Below are positions 1 through 5,287 of a stretch of DNA of 5,287 nt, piece by piece; the first letter of the stretch is position 1; each line of letters starts with the position of its first letter. A model generated the notes under the pieces. It saw nothing but the letters and a program-made list of their open reading frames with translations. It was not told the DNA's origin and did no database searches. The position numbers were made by a program, and so were the translations under genes. This stretch comes from Sandaracinaceae bacterium (GTDB lineage Bacteria > Myxococcota_A > Polyangia > Polyangiales > Sandaracinaceae), in contig JANWYL010000206.1 of NCBI GenBank assembly GCA_025056955.1, positions 1 to 5,287 on the forward strand. The letters run 5' to 3'.

Positions 1-942
1 GCGAGCAGCCAACACCATTTCAAGTGCGCGCTCGCTTTGGCCAACGGCGAGCCAGCATTCTGCAGCGCGGAGAAGCGGTTCGAGCGCATCGGTTCCGGCT
101 CGGGATGCGAGAAGTTCGCAGAACTCGGCATCGCCTACCACTTGGGCCACGCGAAGGCGGAGCTCTAACTCGCTCGGAGCATCTCCGATCGGAACCCAGC
201 GCAAGATGGCGTTGGCTGATCTCGGATCCCCCGCTTCCAGCACTTCCTTCGCTTTATGGATGAGCCACCCCATCAACCAGGGCGCATGGCGCAAGATGCG
301 CATGGTTGCCAGGGAAATTTTGTCACTTCTTTTTTGATGGAGGGCGTATTCGAAAAAGGCCTTGAGCGCTTGAACTTGGGGTGGGTGGTCGGAAACAAAC
401 GCTTCAATGAGGGTGAGGTTTTCTTCTCCTTTGCCCATTGACTGGTTCACTTTGCAAAGGGCTTCGACCGCTTCGAAGCTGTGCGGGTTGCTGGTATGGG
501 CCTTTTCAAACGCAGAGCGAGCTGCTTCGAGATTCCCATCTGCCAGAGCAATGCGGCCCTGAAGCATGTGGAGCTCTGCGGCCTCAGGTGATTGGGCCAA
601 TCCTTGAGCGATCAATGCTTGAGACAAGTCCTTTCGCCCGGCTTTCCATGCAGCTTCTGCGTGGCGAGCGAGAAGCAAAACATCTTCGCTTCCTGTACGC
701 GCCATCCCATAGGCTTTCATCCCTTCTTCGTACCAGCCCCTGGCCATTGCCAATTCTCCCCGCAGAAACCACTCGTAGCTTGTGGGAGGTACCCAGGGAC
801 TTTCTTGTAAAAGCCCTCGGACACGACGCATCACTCGACTTTCGCCCCCACAAGCAGAAATGAGCAAGAGAAAACCAAGCAAGCTGTTTTGCACCAGGGA
901 AAAGATGGGTTTGGGCGAGAAGCAAAGCACCGGTTTGGGCAT
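1..942 (-). CDS. TPR-repeat lipoprotein, C-terminus beyond left edge
   Basis: An uninterrupted minus-strand frame gives 314 residues from ATG at 942 and runs off the left edge without a stop, so the gene is 3'-truncated by the window. The N-terminus has lysines at residues 3 and 11, a hydrophobic stretch at about 21-29 and the lipobox ISAC ending at Cys31 (LLGFLLLISACGGE). This is a type II signal peptide; with Gly at +2 the Lol rule favours the outer membrane. Three TPR units follow with 34-residue spacing at about 55-88, 88-121 and 122-155. The third is canonical (G129, A141, F145, A148, P153). The rest stays helical, with more degenerate repeat-like helices (for example LRAAECWLAVGQSERALEMV near the edge). 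TPRs are protein-binding scaffolds, so the likely role is assembly or binding at the envelope; no specific partner can be named. The start lacks a Shine-Dalgarno sequence. A later GTG (codon 17) would keep the lipobox but lose the positive N-region, so ATG 942 is preferred. The gene is divergent from the flavoprotein gene. Confidence 0.82.
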   Translation of the reverse strand, partial: MPKPVLCFSPKPIFSLVQNSLLGFLLLISACGGESRVMRRVRGLLQESPWVPPTSYEWFLRGELAMARGWYEEGMKAYGMARTGSEDVLLLARHAEAAWKAGRKDLSQALIAQGLAQSPEAAELHMLQGRIALADGNLEAARSAFEKAHTSNPHSFEAVEALCKVNQSMGKGEENLTLIEAFVSDHPPQVQALKAFFEYALHQKRSDKISLATMRILRHAPWLMGWLIHKAKEVLEAGDPRSANAILRWVPIGDAPSELELRLRVAQVVGDAEFCELLASRAGTDALEPLLRAAECWLAVGQSERALEMVLAAR

Positions 943-956
943 TACACTATACACTA
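943..956. repeat. Tandem heptamer TACACTA x2 in divergent gap
   Basis: Two perfect, directly adjacent copies of TACACTA (943-949 and 950-956) lie immediately before the start codon of the minus-strand lipoprotein gene, where they read TAGTGTATAGTGTA followed by ATG. They take up over a third of the 36-bp divergent gap. They could be an operator half-site pair or part of a -10 region. With only two copies, chance is also possible. Confidence 0.5.
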
Positions 957-978
957 TGCCTCGCCATTGGTTTTTATC
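943..978. promoter_or_regulatory. Putative divergent promoter region
   Basis: These 36 bp separate two divergently transcribed starts, so transcription signals for one or both genes must lie here or inside the opposing coding sequences. On the minus strand TATAGT (951-946) matches five of six bases of a -10 box. It would place transcription start at or next to the ATG at 942, which fits a leaderless or nearly leaderless mRNA and the absence of a Shine-Dalgarno sequence. On the plus strand TATACA (948-953) matches only four of six. No convincing -35 box is seen for either direction. The promoter call is an inference from position and weak motif matches. Confidence 0.3.
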
Positions 979-2328
979 ATGGAGCGCGTCCGTCACCTGA
1001 TTGTTGGGGCTGGAATCACAGGGTTGGCCTACGCCGATCGCATCTCAGAAAGCACTGACGATTACCTCGTGATCGAAGCAGAGGCCGAAATCGGCGGGTA
1101 TTGCCGCACGGTTGTGCGTGAAGTTGAGTTGCCAGAAGGGCGTGCCCGCTTTGTATGGGATTTTTCAGGCCACTTTTTTCACTTTCGTTTTCCTGAAATC
1201 GAAGCAGAGCTCGTCAAACGCATGGGCAATGAGCGGGTGCTTCGGGTCGTGCGCGATGCCAGGATTTACTGGCCAGGGGCTCGGGCCAAAATCGGTGGAA
1301 GCGAGGTTGAAAATTGGGTGAACTACCCCTTTCAAACCCACCTTCATGAGCTCCCTAAGGTGGACTTCATCGAATGCCTGGTCGATCTATGGGAAGCGGA
1401 ACAGATGCGTCATTTGCATCCCCCGCCATCAAACTTTCTCGAAATGCTTTACCAACGCTTCGGCAAGGGAACGACAGAGCGTTTTTTACGCCCGTACAAC
1501 GAAAAGCTTTACGCCACTGATTTGGCTTGTCTCGATGTTGACGCGATGGGACGCTTTTTTCCTCATGCCGATCTCAAGGCGGTGTTCCGAACGATGCGCA
1601 GGGATAGTGCAATCGGGTACAATGCCACCTTCACCTACCCAGAAGGGGGGGCCATCCAATACGTTCGGGCTTTGGCCAGCCGTTTGCCGCTCGGCACAAT
1701 CGCCTTGAACGAAGGTTTGGTACAAGTGGATAGGGAAAGGAAAATCGCGCGCACGACCCGAAGAGAAATTGCATTTGAACACCTGGTTTCAACGATTCCT
1801 TTCGTTCGTCTCTTGGAAATGAGTGGCCTCCTTTATGAGCAAGGGATTTATACCTCGAATGCAGTTCTCGTTTTCAATCTTGGTTTTGATCGAAAAGGGC
1901 CGACTGGCATTCACTGGGCGTATTTCCCTCAACGGGAAATCTTTTTTTATCGTGTGGGTTTTTACGACAATATTCTTAACACTCTCCACATGAGCCTTTA
2001 TGTCGAAATCGGTTTCCCATCAGGGCAGAGCTTTTCGGATGAGGAAATTCAAAGCCACCTTGAAAGGGTTCTTGAAGACCTTCGAAAGGTAGGAATACTC
2101 ACTGATCAACGCCTTGTGGCTTGGCACTGGGTACTTATGGATCCAGCCTACGTCCACATCACCAAAGCATCAATTGCAGATGTTTCTCGAAAAAAGCGTG
2201 TGCTCGAAAGCCGTGGTATTTTTTCTATTGGTCGCTATGGGAGCTGGACCTATTGCAGCATCGAAGACAACATCATTGAGGCCCGAGCCCTTGCTGAGAT
2301 CCACGCAGAAGCATGGCGCAAGAACTAA
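979..2328 (+). CDS. FAD-dependent amine oxidase / UGM-like flavoprotein
   Basis: The 449-residue protein opens with a Rossmann FAD-binding motif, LIVGAGITGLAYA (GxGxxG at 10-15). An acidic residue (Glu33) follows at the end of the second strand, then IGGYCRT at 38-44, the usual site near the flavin diphosphate. Further family-like blocks are DFSGHFFHF (61-69), WVNYPFQTHLHELP (113-126), FLRPYNEKLYATDL (169-182) and PEGGAIQYVRAL (221-232). The C-terminal flavin-closing motif is IGRYGSWTYCSIEDNI (417-432). This layout is that of the COG1232-type flavoproteins, which include protoporphyrinogen-oxidase-like and UDP-galactopyranose-mutase-like enzymes, often found in surface-glycan loci. The substrate cannot be read from sequence. 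It is cytoplasmic, with no signal peptide or membrane segment seen. ATG 979 is chosen because the glycine motif follows at the usual distance. An in-frame ATG at 889 would add 30 unrelated residues and overlap the divergent gene, and TTG 967 is possible. No Shine-Dalgarno sequence precedes it. The frame is intact across the seven-G run at 1645-1651. Confidence 0.88.
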   Translation: MERVRHLIVGAGITGLAYADRISESTDDYLVIEAEAEIGGYCRTVVREVELPEGRARFVWDFSGHFFHFRFPEIEAELVKRMGNERVLRVVRDARIYWPGARAKIGGSEVENWVNYPFQTHLHELPKVDFIECLVDLWEAEQMRHLHPPPSNFLEMLYQRFGKGTTERFLRPYNEKLYATDLACLDVDAMGRFFPHADLKAVFRTMRRDSAIGYNATFTYPEGGAIQYVRALASRLPLGTIALNEGLVQVDRERKIARTTRREIAFEHLVSTIPFVRLLEMSGLLYEQGIYTSNAVLVFNLGFDRKGPTGIHWAYFPQREIFFYRVGFYDNILNTLHMSLYVEIGFPSGQSFSDEEIQSHLERVLEDLRKVGILTDQRLVAWHWVLMDPAYVHITKASIADVSRKKRVLESRGIFSIGRYGSWTYCSIEDNIIEARALAEIHAEAWRKN

Positions 2329-2350
2329 AAATCGCGCCATGGTTTTCTTT
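2312..2350 (+). terminator. Candidate hairpin terminator of flavoprotein gene
   Basis: CATGGCGC (2312-2319) and GCGCCATG (2334-2341) form a perfect 8-bp stem with a 14-nt loop that contains the TAA stop codon (2326-2328). The stem is followed by a T-rich stretch, GTTTTCTTT. This fits a weak Rho-independent terminator for the plus-strand gene. The long loop, interrupted T-tract and position over the stop codon make it atypical. Read on the minus strand the same stem is not followed by T residues, so it does not explain termination of the opposing genes. Confidence 0.45.
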
Positions 2351-2396
2351 CAAATCTATTCAAGTTAATTTTACCTTTTTTGCTAAAGTCATTTTT

Positions 2397-3629
2397 CTAT
2401 TCATCGTCAGGGAGGCGTATAATAATTGAAGTATTTAACCCGCCAAACGCAAAATTATTGCTCATGACTGTCCCAGGCCGAATGTTCATGGTTTCGCGAA
2501 TGTACCCAAGCTTTCCACATCGGGGGTCCACTTCATCGAGATTACGGTTTGCAGCCAAAAAGCCTTCATGCATCATGAGGAGCGAAAAGATGAGCTCAAT
2601 CGCACCACAGGCCCCTAGAGTATGACCGATATAGCTTTTTTGACTTGATGCTGGAATTGGTTTTCGGAAAAGAGATGCTGTGGCTTGGCTTTCGCAAATG
2701 TCGCCAAGCTCTGTTCCTGTGCCATGGAGATTCACATAGTCGATGGCATCGGGGTGGAGTTTAGCGTCCTCAAGGGCGAGCTCCATCGCTCGCCGCATTC
2801 CTGCTTCTGAAGGTGCAGTGATGTGAAGGCCATCGCAATTTGTGCCGTAACCCAGAATTTCAGCATAGATTTTTGCACCCCTTGCCTTGGCGTGTTCGTA
2901 ATCCTCAAGGATGAGGGTTCCTGCACCTTCCCCAATCACCAACCCATCCCGCTTGACGTCAAAAGGACGGGGCGTGAGGTGAGGGGCGTCGTTGTACCGC
3001 CAACTTGTGGCCATGAGCAAGTCAAAGGTCACTGCTGTTGCATAGTGCAATTCTTCGGCACCGCCTGCAATCATCACGTCCTGAAGCCCATACTTTATGG
3101 TTTCGTATGCCATCCCAATCGATTGACTTGCACTTGTGCAAGCAGAATTGATGGGCACCACACGCCCGCGGATGCCATAGACAGCGGCCAAATTGGCTGC
3201 GCATGTGTGGCTCATGAATTTGAGATAACTTGAACTGTCAAGGCCTCGTGTCGTGTGATTCACAAAGAGAGGTCCACAGAAGGCTTCGAGCTCATGAGAA
3301 CTTCCCGTGCTTGAGCCATACGCAATTCCTGTGCGGCCGCTTTGGAGGATGGCTTCGTTTAAGGCTGCGCGCGCAATCGCTTGGTCGCTTGCGTACATCG
3401 AGAACAGTCCAAGAAGCCCTTGTGTTCGGCGACGTCGCCTTGGAAAATGAGACCATAGGTCGATTCCCGTGACTTTTCCTCCAACGCGGGTTTGTAAGTC
3501 CTCAATGTGGGACCACTCTGGCATGGGCTTGATGCCACTTCGCATTTCTCGAAGGGCAACCACGCATTGTTGTGGGGTATGGCCAATTGGACTGATGAGC
3601 CCAAAGCCAGTGATAACGACCCGGCGCAT
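2397..3629 (-). CDS. Beta-ketoacyl-ACP synthase, aryl-polyene (FabB/FabF) type
   Basis: The 410-residue protein is a full-length condensing enzyme of the KAS I/II family. It would join an acyl chain to malonyl-ACP with loss of CO2 in the cytoplasm. It starts with VVITGFGLISPIG (4-16). The nucleophile Cys164 sits in INSACTSASQS, and the catalytic histidines are His302 (NLHGTGTELGD) and His336 (SYIGHTLGACGAIE), with Lys331 just before. The glycine-rich end is SNNFAFGGLNTSI (390-402). The triad is complete, so this is not a chain-length factor. From memory, GGAEEL (189-194), FDLLMATS (202-209), TPRPFDVKRDGLVIGEGAG (219-237) and FAFGG rather than FGFGG resemble the ketosynthase of aryl-polyene clusters (ApeO-like) more than housekeeping FabF. 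This subfamily call is less certain than the enzyme class. A run of five arginines at 64-68 is unusual. ATG 3629 has GAGAG (3643-3639) nine bases upstream. It lies 33 bp downstream of the ACP gene, almost certainly its carrier partner. Confidence 0.92.
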   Translation of the reverse strand: MRRVVITGFGLISPIGHTPQQCVVALREMRSGIKPMPEWSHIEDLQTRVGGKVTGIDLWSHFPRRRRRTQGLLGLFSMYASDQAIARAALNEAILQSGRTGIAYGSSTGSSHELEAFCGPLFVNHTTRGLDSSSYLKFMSHTCAANLAAVYGIRGRVVPINSACTSASQSIGMAYETIKYGLQDVMIAGGAEELHYATAVTFDLLMATSWRYNDAPHLTPRPFDVKRDGLVIGEGAGTLILEDYEHAKARGAKIYAEILGYGTNCDGLHITAPSEAGMRRAMELALEDAKLHPDAIDYVNLHGTGTELGDICESQATASLFRKPIPASSQKSYIGHTLGACGAIELIFSLLMMHEGFLAANRNLDEVDPRCGKLGYIRETMNIRPGTVMSNNFAFGGLNTSIIIRLPDDE

Positions 3630-3662
3630 TGGATTGTTCTCTCAAAAACCAATCAAGTGCCC

Positions 3663-3995
3663 CTAAGCGGAAGGGGACGCTTGGCCATTTTTTTCGGTAG
3701 GACCAAGAGCTGGCTCAGGGATTCCAGAGTTGGTTCGATCGATCTCCCGTAGCACAAAGTCGACGAGCTCTTCAACAGTGCGCACAGCCCGCGCTTCGTT
3801 TGGGTCAGGTCGCCGTCCAGTGATTTCCCTGAGTTGGGTAAAGATATCGATCGCGTCAATGCTATCGAGGTCAAGCTCTTCATAAAGCGTCGCATCAGGC
3901 CGAATTTTGCTTGGCTCAATCTCAAAGCTCTCAGATAGAATTGAAACGATGCGGCGATAGATTTCCTCACGGGTTAGAACAGGCACTTGAGGCAT
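3663..3995 (-). CDS. Acyl carrier protein, dedicated type
   Basis: The 110-residue protein has a carrier-protein fold at about residues 8-86. Ser45 in YEELDLDSIDAIDIF is the expected 4'-phosphopantetheine attachment site, at the start of the acidic recognition helix. LTREEIYRRIVSIL (7-20) forms helix I and AVRTVEELVDFVLREI (70-85) the last helix. The DSID motif and the helix I and IV pattern look more like carrier proteins of aryl-polyene or other specialised fatty-acyl pathways than AcpP, which has DSLD. This is a family-level judgement from memory. About 24 residues after the domain (RTNSGIPEPALGPTEKNGQA and four more) are rich in Pro, Gly and Ser, probably disordered, and not usual for a stand-alone ACP. 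ATG 3995 has a good Shine-Dalgarno sequence. The gene lies between the methyltransferase (60 bp upstream) and the ketosynthase (33 bp downstream), all in one direction. Its product presumably carries the growing chain for that ketosynthase. Confidence 0.93.
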   Translation of the reverse strand: MPQVPVLTREEIYRRIVSILSESFEIEPSKIRPDATLYEELDLDSIDAIDIFTQLREITGRRPDPNEARAVRTVEELVDFVLREIDRTNSGIPEPALGPTEKNGQASPSA

Positions 3996-4002
3996 GGAAA
4001 TT

Positions 4003-4010
4003 CCCCTTCC
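4003..4010 (-). promoter_or_regulatory. Ribosome binding site of the ACP gene
   Basis: On the minus strand GGAAGGGG ends seven bases before the ATG at 3995. It is the strongest Shine-Dalgarno match after that of the methyltransferase gene and supports this start for the carrier protein. The 60-bp gap around it shows no clear promoter or terminator. Confidence 0.6.
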
Positions 4011-4055
4011 ACCATATCAGGAACCGTACCAGAAAAGCTTTCCCTGCCACTTGAA

Positions 4056-5246
4056 CTATTTTTTTGCTCTTGGAACCAAAAGCACAAGATGTTCCCTCCA
4101 ATCGTGAGCGCTTTGAAGCGCAATGCAAGCCTGAGATGCCCAGGCCACAAGTTCAAGCCCGCAATCAGGAGCGATCGAAGCAATCTGCTTCAAACCATCA
4201 TAAGCCCGTCCCCCAATCCGTGCATCTCCTATGAGGAGAACGATTTGGGAGGATGGGCTTTTCAGGCTCTTTCGCATGGAAGACAGGCAATCGCGAAGCT
4301 CTCTCTCCCACCGTTCGATGTCATTGTGCCTGCGTGCGCCGATTTCCCCCTCCTCAAACAAGGTCGTATCCAGGGCAAGCCATTCCAAGCGCAAAGCATG
4401 GTGGGCAATGTAGTCATACGTTCCGCCGTATGGTGGGGAGCTTATGATGAGATCTGCGGATACGGGCCAAACTTTGTCGACCTTGCGGGCGTCTCCTTGA
4501 ATTGCAACGATTTTCCCACCACTTTTTGCAAAAGGAGCAATCGATTCCCAACGACGCACGAGTTCGCGCGCCTTTCGGAGAAAGAATTCCGTTGGCAGTC
4601 CCTTTCGAATTCGCTTGGCCACAAGCTCTTTGCTCGTATCCGCCCGAAGGTTTGAAAACTTGGTCACGATTGATGAAAACAACGTGAACAACCCTTCTCG
4701 ATCTGATTGGTCCATGTCTGTGCTTGCAGCGCGAATTTCCTCAAGAAGGCCAGCAAGCTCAATGAGTGTGTGGGGAGCGTAGAGGGCTCGGTGTTCTGGA
4801 CGTAAGGGAGCACGGGCGAAGCGGCGCTCTTGAATTCGAGCGAATGAACGGGCAGCAATTGCCTGGGCGCGCTCGAGGAAAGCTTTGCGCTCTAAATGCG
4901 TGGTGATTCGCGTCTTTGTCCGAACGAGGAGGGGTGAGAGGGGATTGATGTCCATAAGGAGAGCGTCGTGGCCTGAGGCCATGGCTTCGACGCCAAGGGT
5001 GCCGCTTCCCGCAAAAGGGTCGAGGAGCACACCGCGGGGAGGTGCCAGGGCGCCAATGAGGCTTCGCACGATGGCAGGATGCATCCGCGCTGGCCAAACG
5101 TGGAAGCCGTGGGTCAGTTGATCCCAATTTCCTTCCCGAGCGCTTTCAAGAGCACGACGGAGAATTTCTACAGCTTCTCGATCGCCTTGTCCTAAAATGG
5201 GGCCAAAGCTTTGTGAAAGGGCACGACGTTTGAGGGAGGCACTCAT
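4056..5246 (-). CDS. N4/N6-amino-type DNA (or RNA) methyltransferase
   Basis: The 396-residue protein is a SAM-dependent amino methyltransferase. HVWPARMHPAIVRSLI (49-64) precedes motif I, LLDPFAGSGTLGVEA (74-88), which binds SAM. MDINPLSP (98-105) supplies the acidic residue at the end of the next strand. The catalytic motif IV is LIISSPPYGGTYDY (266-279). Having SPPY rather than a cytosine-C5 motif points to methylation of an exocyclic amine of adenine or cytosine. About 180 residues lie between motifs I and IV, including a helical, basic segment near 205-233 that may contact nucleic acid. The order I then IV with a long insert resembles alpha-class DNA methyltransferases, but TRM11-like RNA methyltransferases share these motifs, so the substrate is open. 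No restriction nuclease or specificity subunit is visible in the window. ATG 5246 is chosen for its strong Shine-Dalgarno sequence. The frame stays open upstream (TTG at 5279) to the window edge. The ACP gene follows after 60 bp on the same strand. Confidence 0.85.
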   Translation of the reverse strand: MSASLKRRALSQSFGPILGQGDREAVEILRRALESAREGNWDQLTHGFHVWPARMHPAIVRSLIGALAPPRGVLLDPFAGSGTLGVEAMASGHDALLMDINPLSPLLVRTKTRITTHLERKAFLERAQAIAARSFARIQERRFARAPLRPEHRALYAPHTLIELAGLLEEIRAASTDMDQSDREGLFTLFSSIVTKFSNLRADTSKELVAKRIRKGLPTEFFLRKARELVRRWESIAPFAKSGGKIVAIQGDARKVDKVWPVSADLIISSPPYGGTYDYIAHHALRLEWLALDTTLFEEGEIGARRHNDIERWERELRDCLSSMRKSLKSPSSQIVLLIGDARIGGRAYDGLKQIASIAPDCGLELVAWASQACIALQSAHDWREHLVLLVPRAKK

Positions 5247-5251
5247 CTCGC

Positions 5252-5258
5252 CCTTCCT
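5252..5258 (-). promoter_or_regulatory. Ribosome binding site fixing methyltransferase start
   Basis: On the minus strand AGGAAGG lies five bases upstream of ATG 5246, a near-ideal Shine-Dalgarno match and spacing. It decides for this start over the in-frame TTG at 5279, which would add 11 residues. The bases before that TTG that fall within the window show no such site. Confidence 0.65.
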
Positions 5259-5287
5259 CTTGGCAAAGCGCCCGGACAAAGGCCAAG

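Noticed and set aside
24..863. Several plus-strand open frames in the left region
   Set aside because: They lie antisense to a continuous minus-strand frame with a lipobox and in-register TPR repeats. Their translations are rich in Arg, Pro and Ser, without any domain pattern, and overlap one another.
584..925. Minus-strand open frame starting MLLAQTHLFPG
   Set aside because: It is a different frame over the same DNA as the TPR lipoprotein and has no recognisable motif; the lipoprotein frame explains the region.
889..978. Upstream ATG extending the flavoprotein by 30 residues
   Set aside because: The added residues show no signal or domain, the extension overlaps the start of the divergent lipoprotein gene, and the GxGxxG motif fits a start at 979.
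1645..1651. Run of seven G as a possible frameshift or slippage site
   Set aside because: The flavoprotein frame reads through it as PEGGA, and family-like motifs occur on both sides in the same frame.
2823..3233. 136-residue cysteine-rich plus-strand open frame
   Set aside because: It is antisense to the conserved active-site region of the ketosynthase; the cysteines come from reverse reading of conserved codons.
3987..4655. 222-residue plus-strand open frame opposite the methyltransferase
   Set aside because: It is antisense to a gene with clear SAM-binding and SPPY motifs, and its translation shows no family features.
5247..5279. TTG start at 5279 for the methyltransferase
   Set aside because: The ATG at 5246 has a near-ideal Shine-Dalgarno sequence; the 11 extra residues contain that ribosome site and look like leader sequence.
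1..5287. CRISPR array, mobile element, tRNA or phage genes
   Set aside because: No regularly spaced repeats, terminal inverted repeats, transposase or integrase motifs, or tRNA-like cloverleaf sequences were noticed on either strand.

Overview
The window reads as a stretch of a Gram-negative bacterial chromosome with dense, compact genes. The evidence is a lipoprotein signal with a lipobox, a glycan- or lipid-type FAD oxidoreductase, and a ketosynthase/carrier protein pair of the aryl-polyene type. Base composition looks moderate, near half GC. The style of the TPR lipoprotein and of the methyltransferase suggests a deltaproteobacterium or a member of Myxococcota, but this is an impression from the sequence and not a placement. 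There is no tRNA, rRNA, CRISPR array, insertion sequence or phage gene.

Layout. The left part (1-942, minus strand) is a TPR-repeat outer-membrane-type lipoprotein whose C-terminus lies beyond the left edge. Its start faces, across only 36 bp, a plus-strand FAD-dependent amine oxidase/UDP-galactopyranose-mutase-like flavoprotein (979-2328). The gap between them holds a perfect tandem heptamer, and neither start has a Shine-Dalgarno sequence. The flavoprotein gene ends in a small hairpin that spans its stop codon.

The right part is a minus-strand series converging on the flavoprotein gene, in transcription order: an N4/N6-amino-type DNA (or RNA) methyltransferase (5246-4056), an acyl carrier protein (3995-3663) and a beta-ketoacyl-ACP synthase (3629-2397). 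The gaps are 60 and 33 bp and no terminator is visible between them, so co-transcription is plausible.

How they may work together. The ACP has an intact phosphopantetheine serine and the ketosynthase an intact Cys-His-His triad, so the pair can be expected to carry out decarboxylative chain extension on a dedicated carrier protein. By motif they resemble the ketosynthase and carrier proteins of aryl-polyene pigment clusters more than housekeeping FabF and AcpP. The partners such a pathway needs (chain-length factor, ketoreductase, dehydratase, loading enzymes) are not in the window. They may lie beyond the right edge, or the pair may serve another fatty-acyl product. A link of the flavoprotein, the lipoprotein or the methyltransferase to this chemistry is possible but rests only on proximity. 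No clearly new multi-gene system can be shown from this window. The most interesting points are the isolated aryl-polyene-type KS/ACP pair downstream of an apparently solitary methyltransferase, and the tight divergent junction with its tandem repeat.
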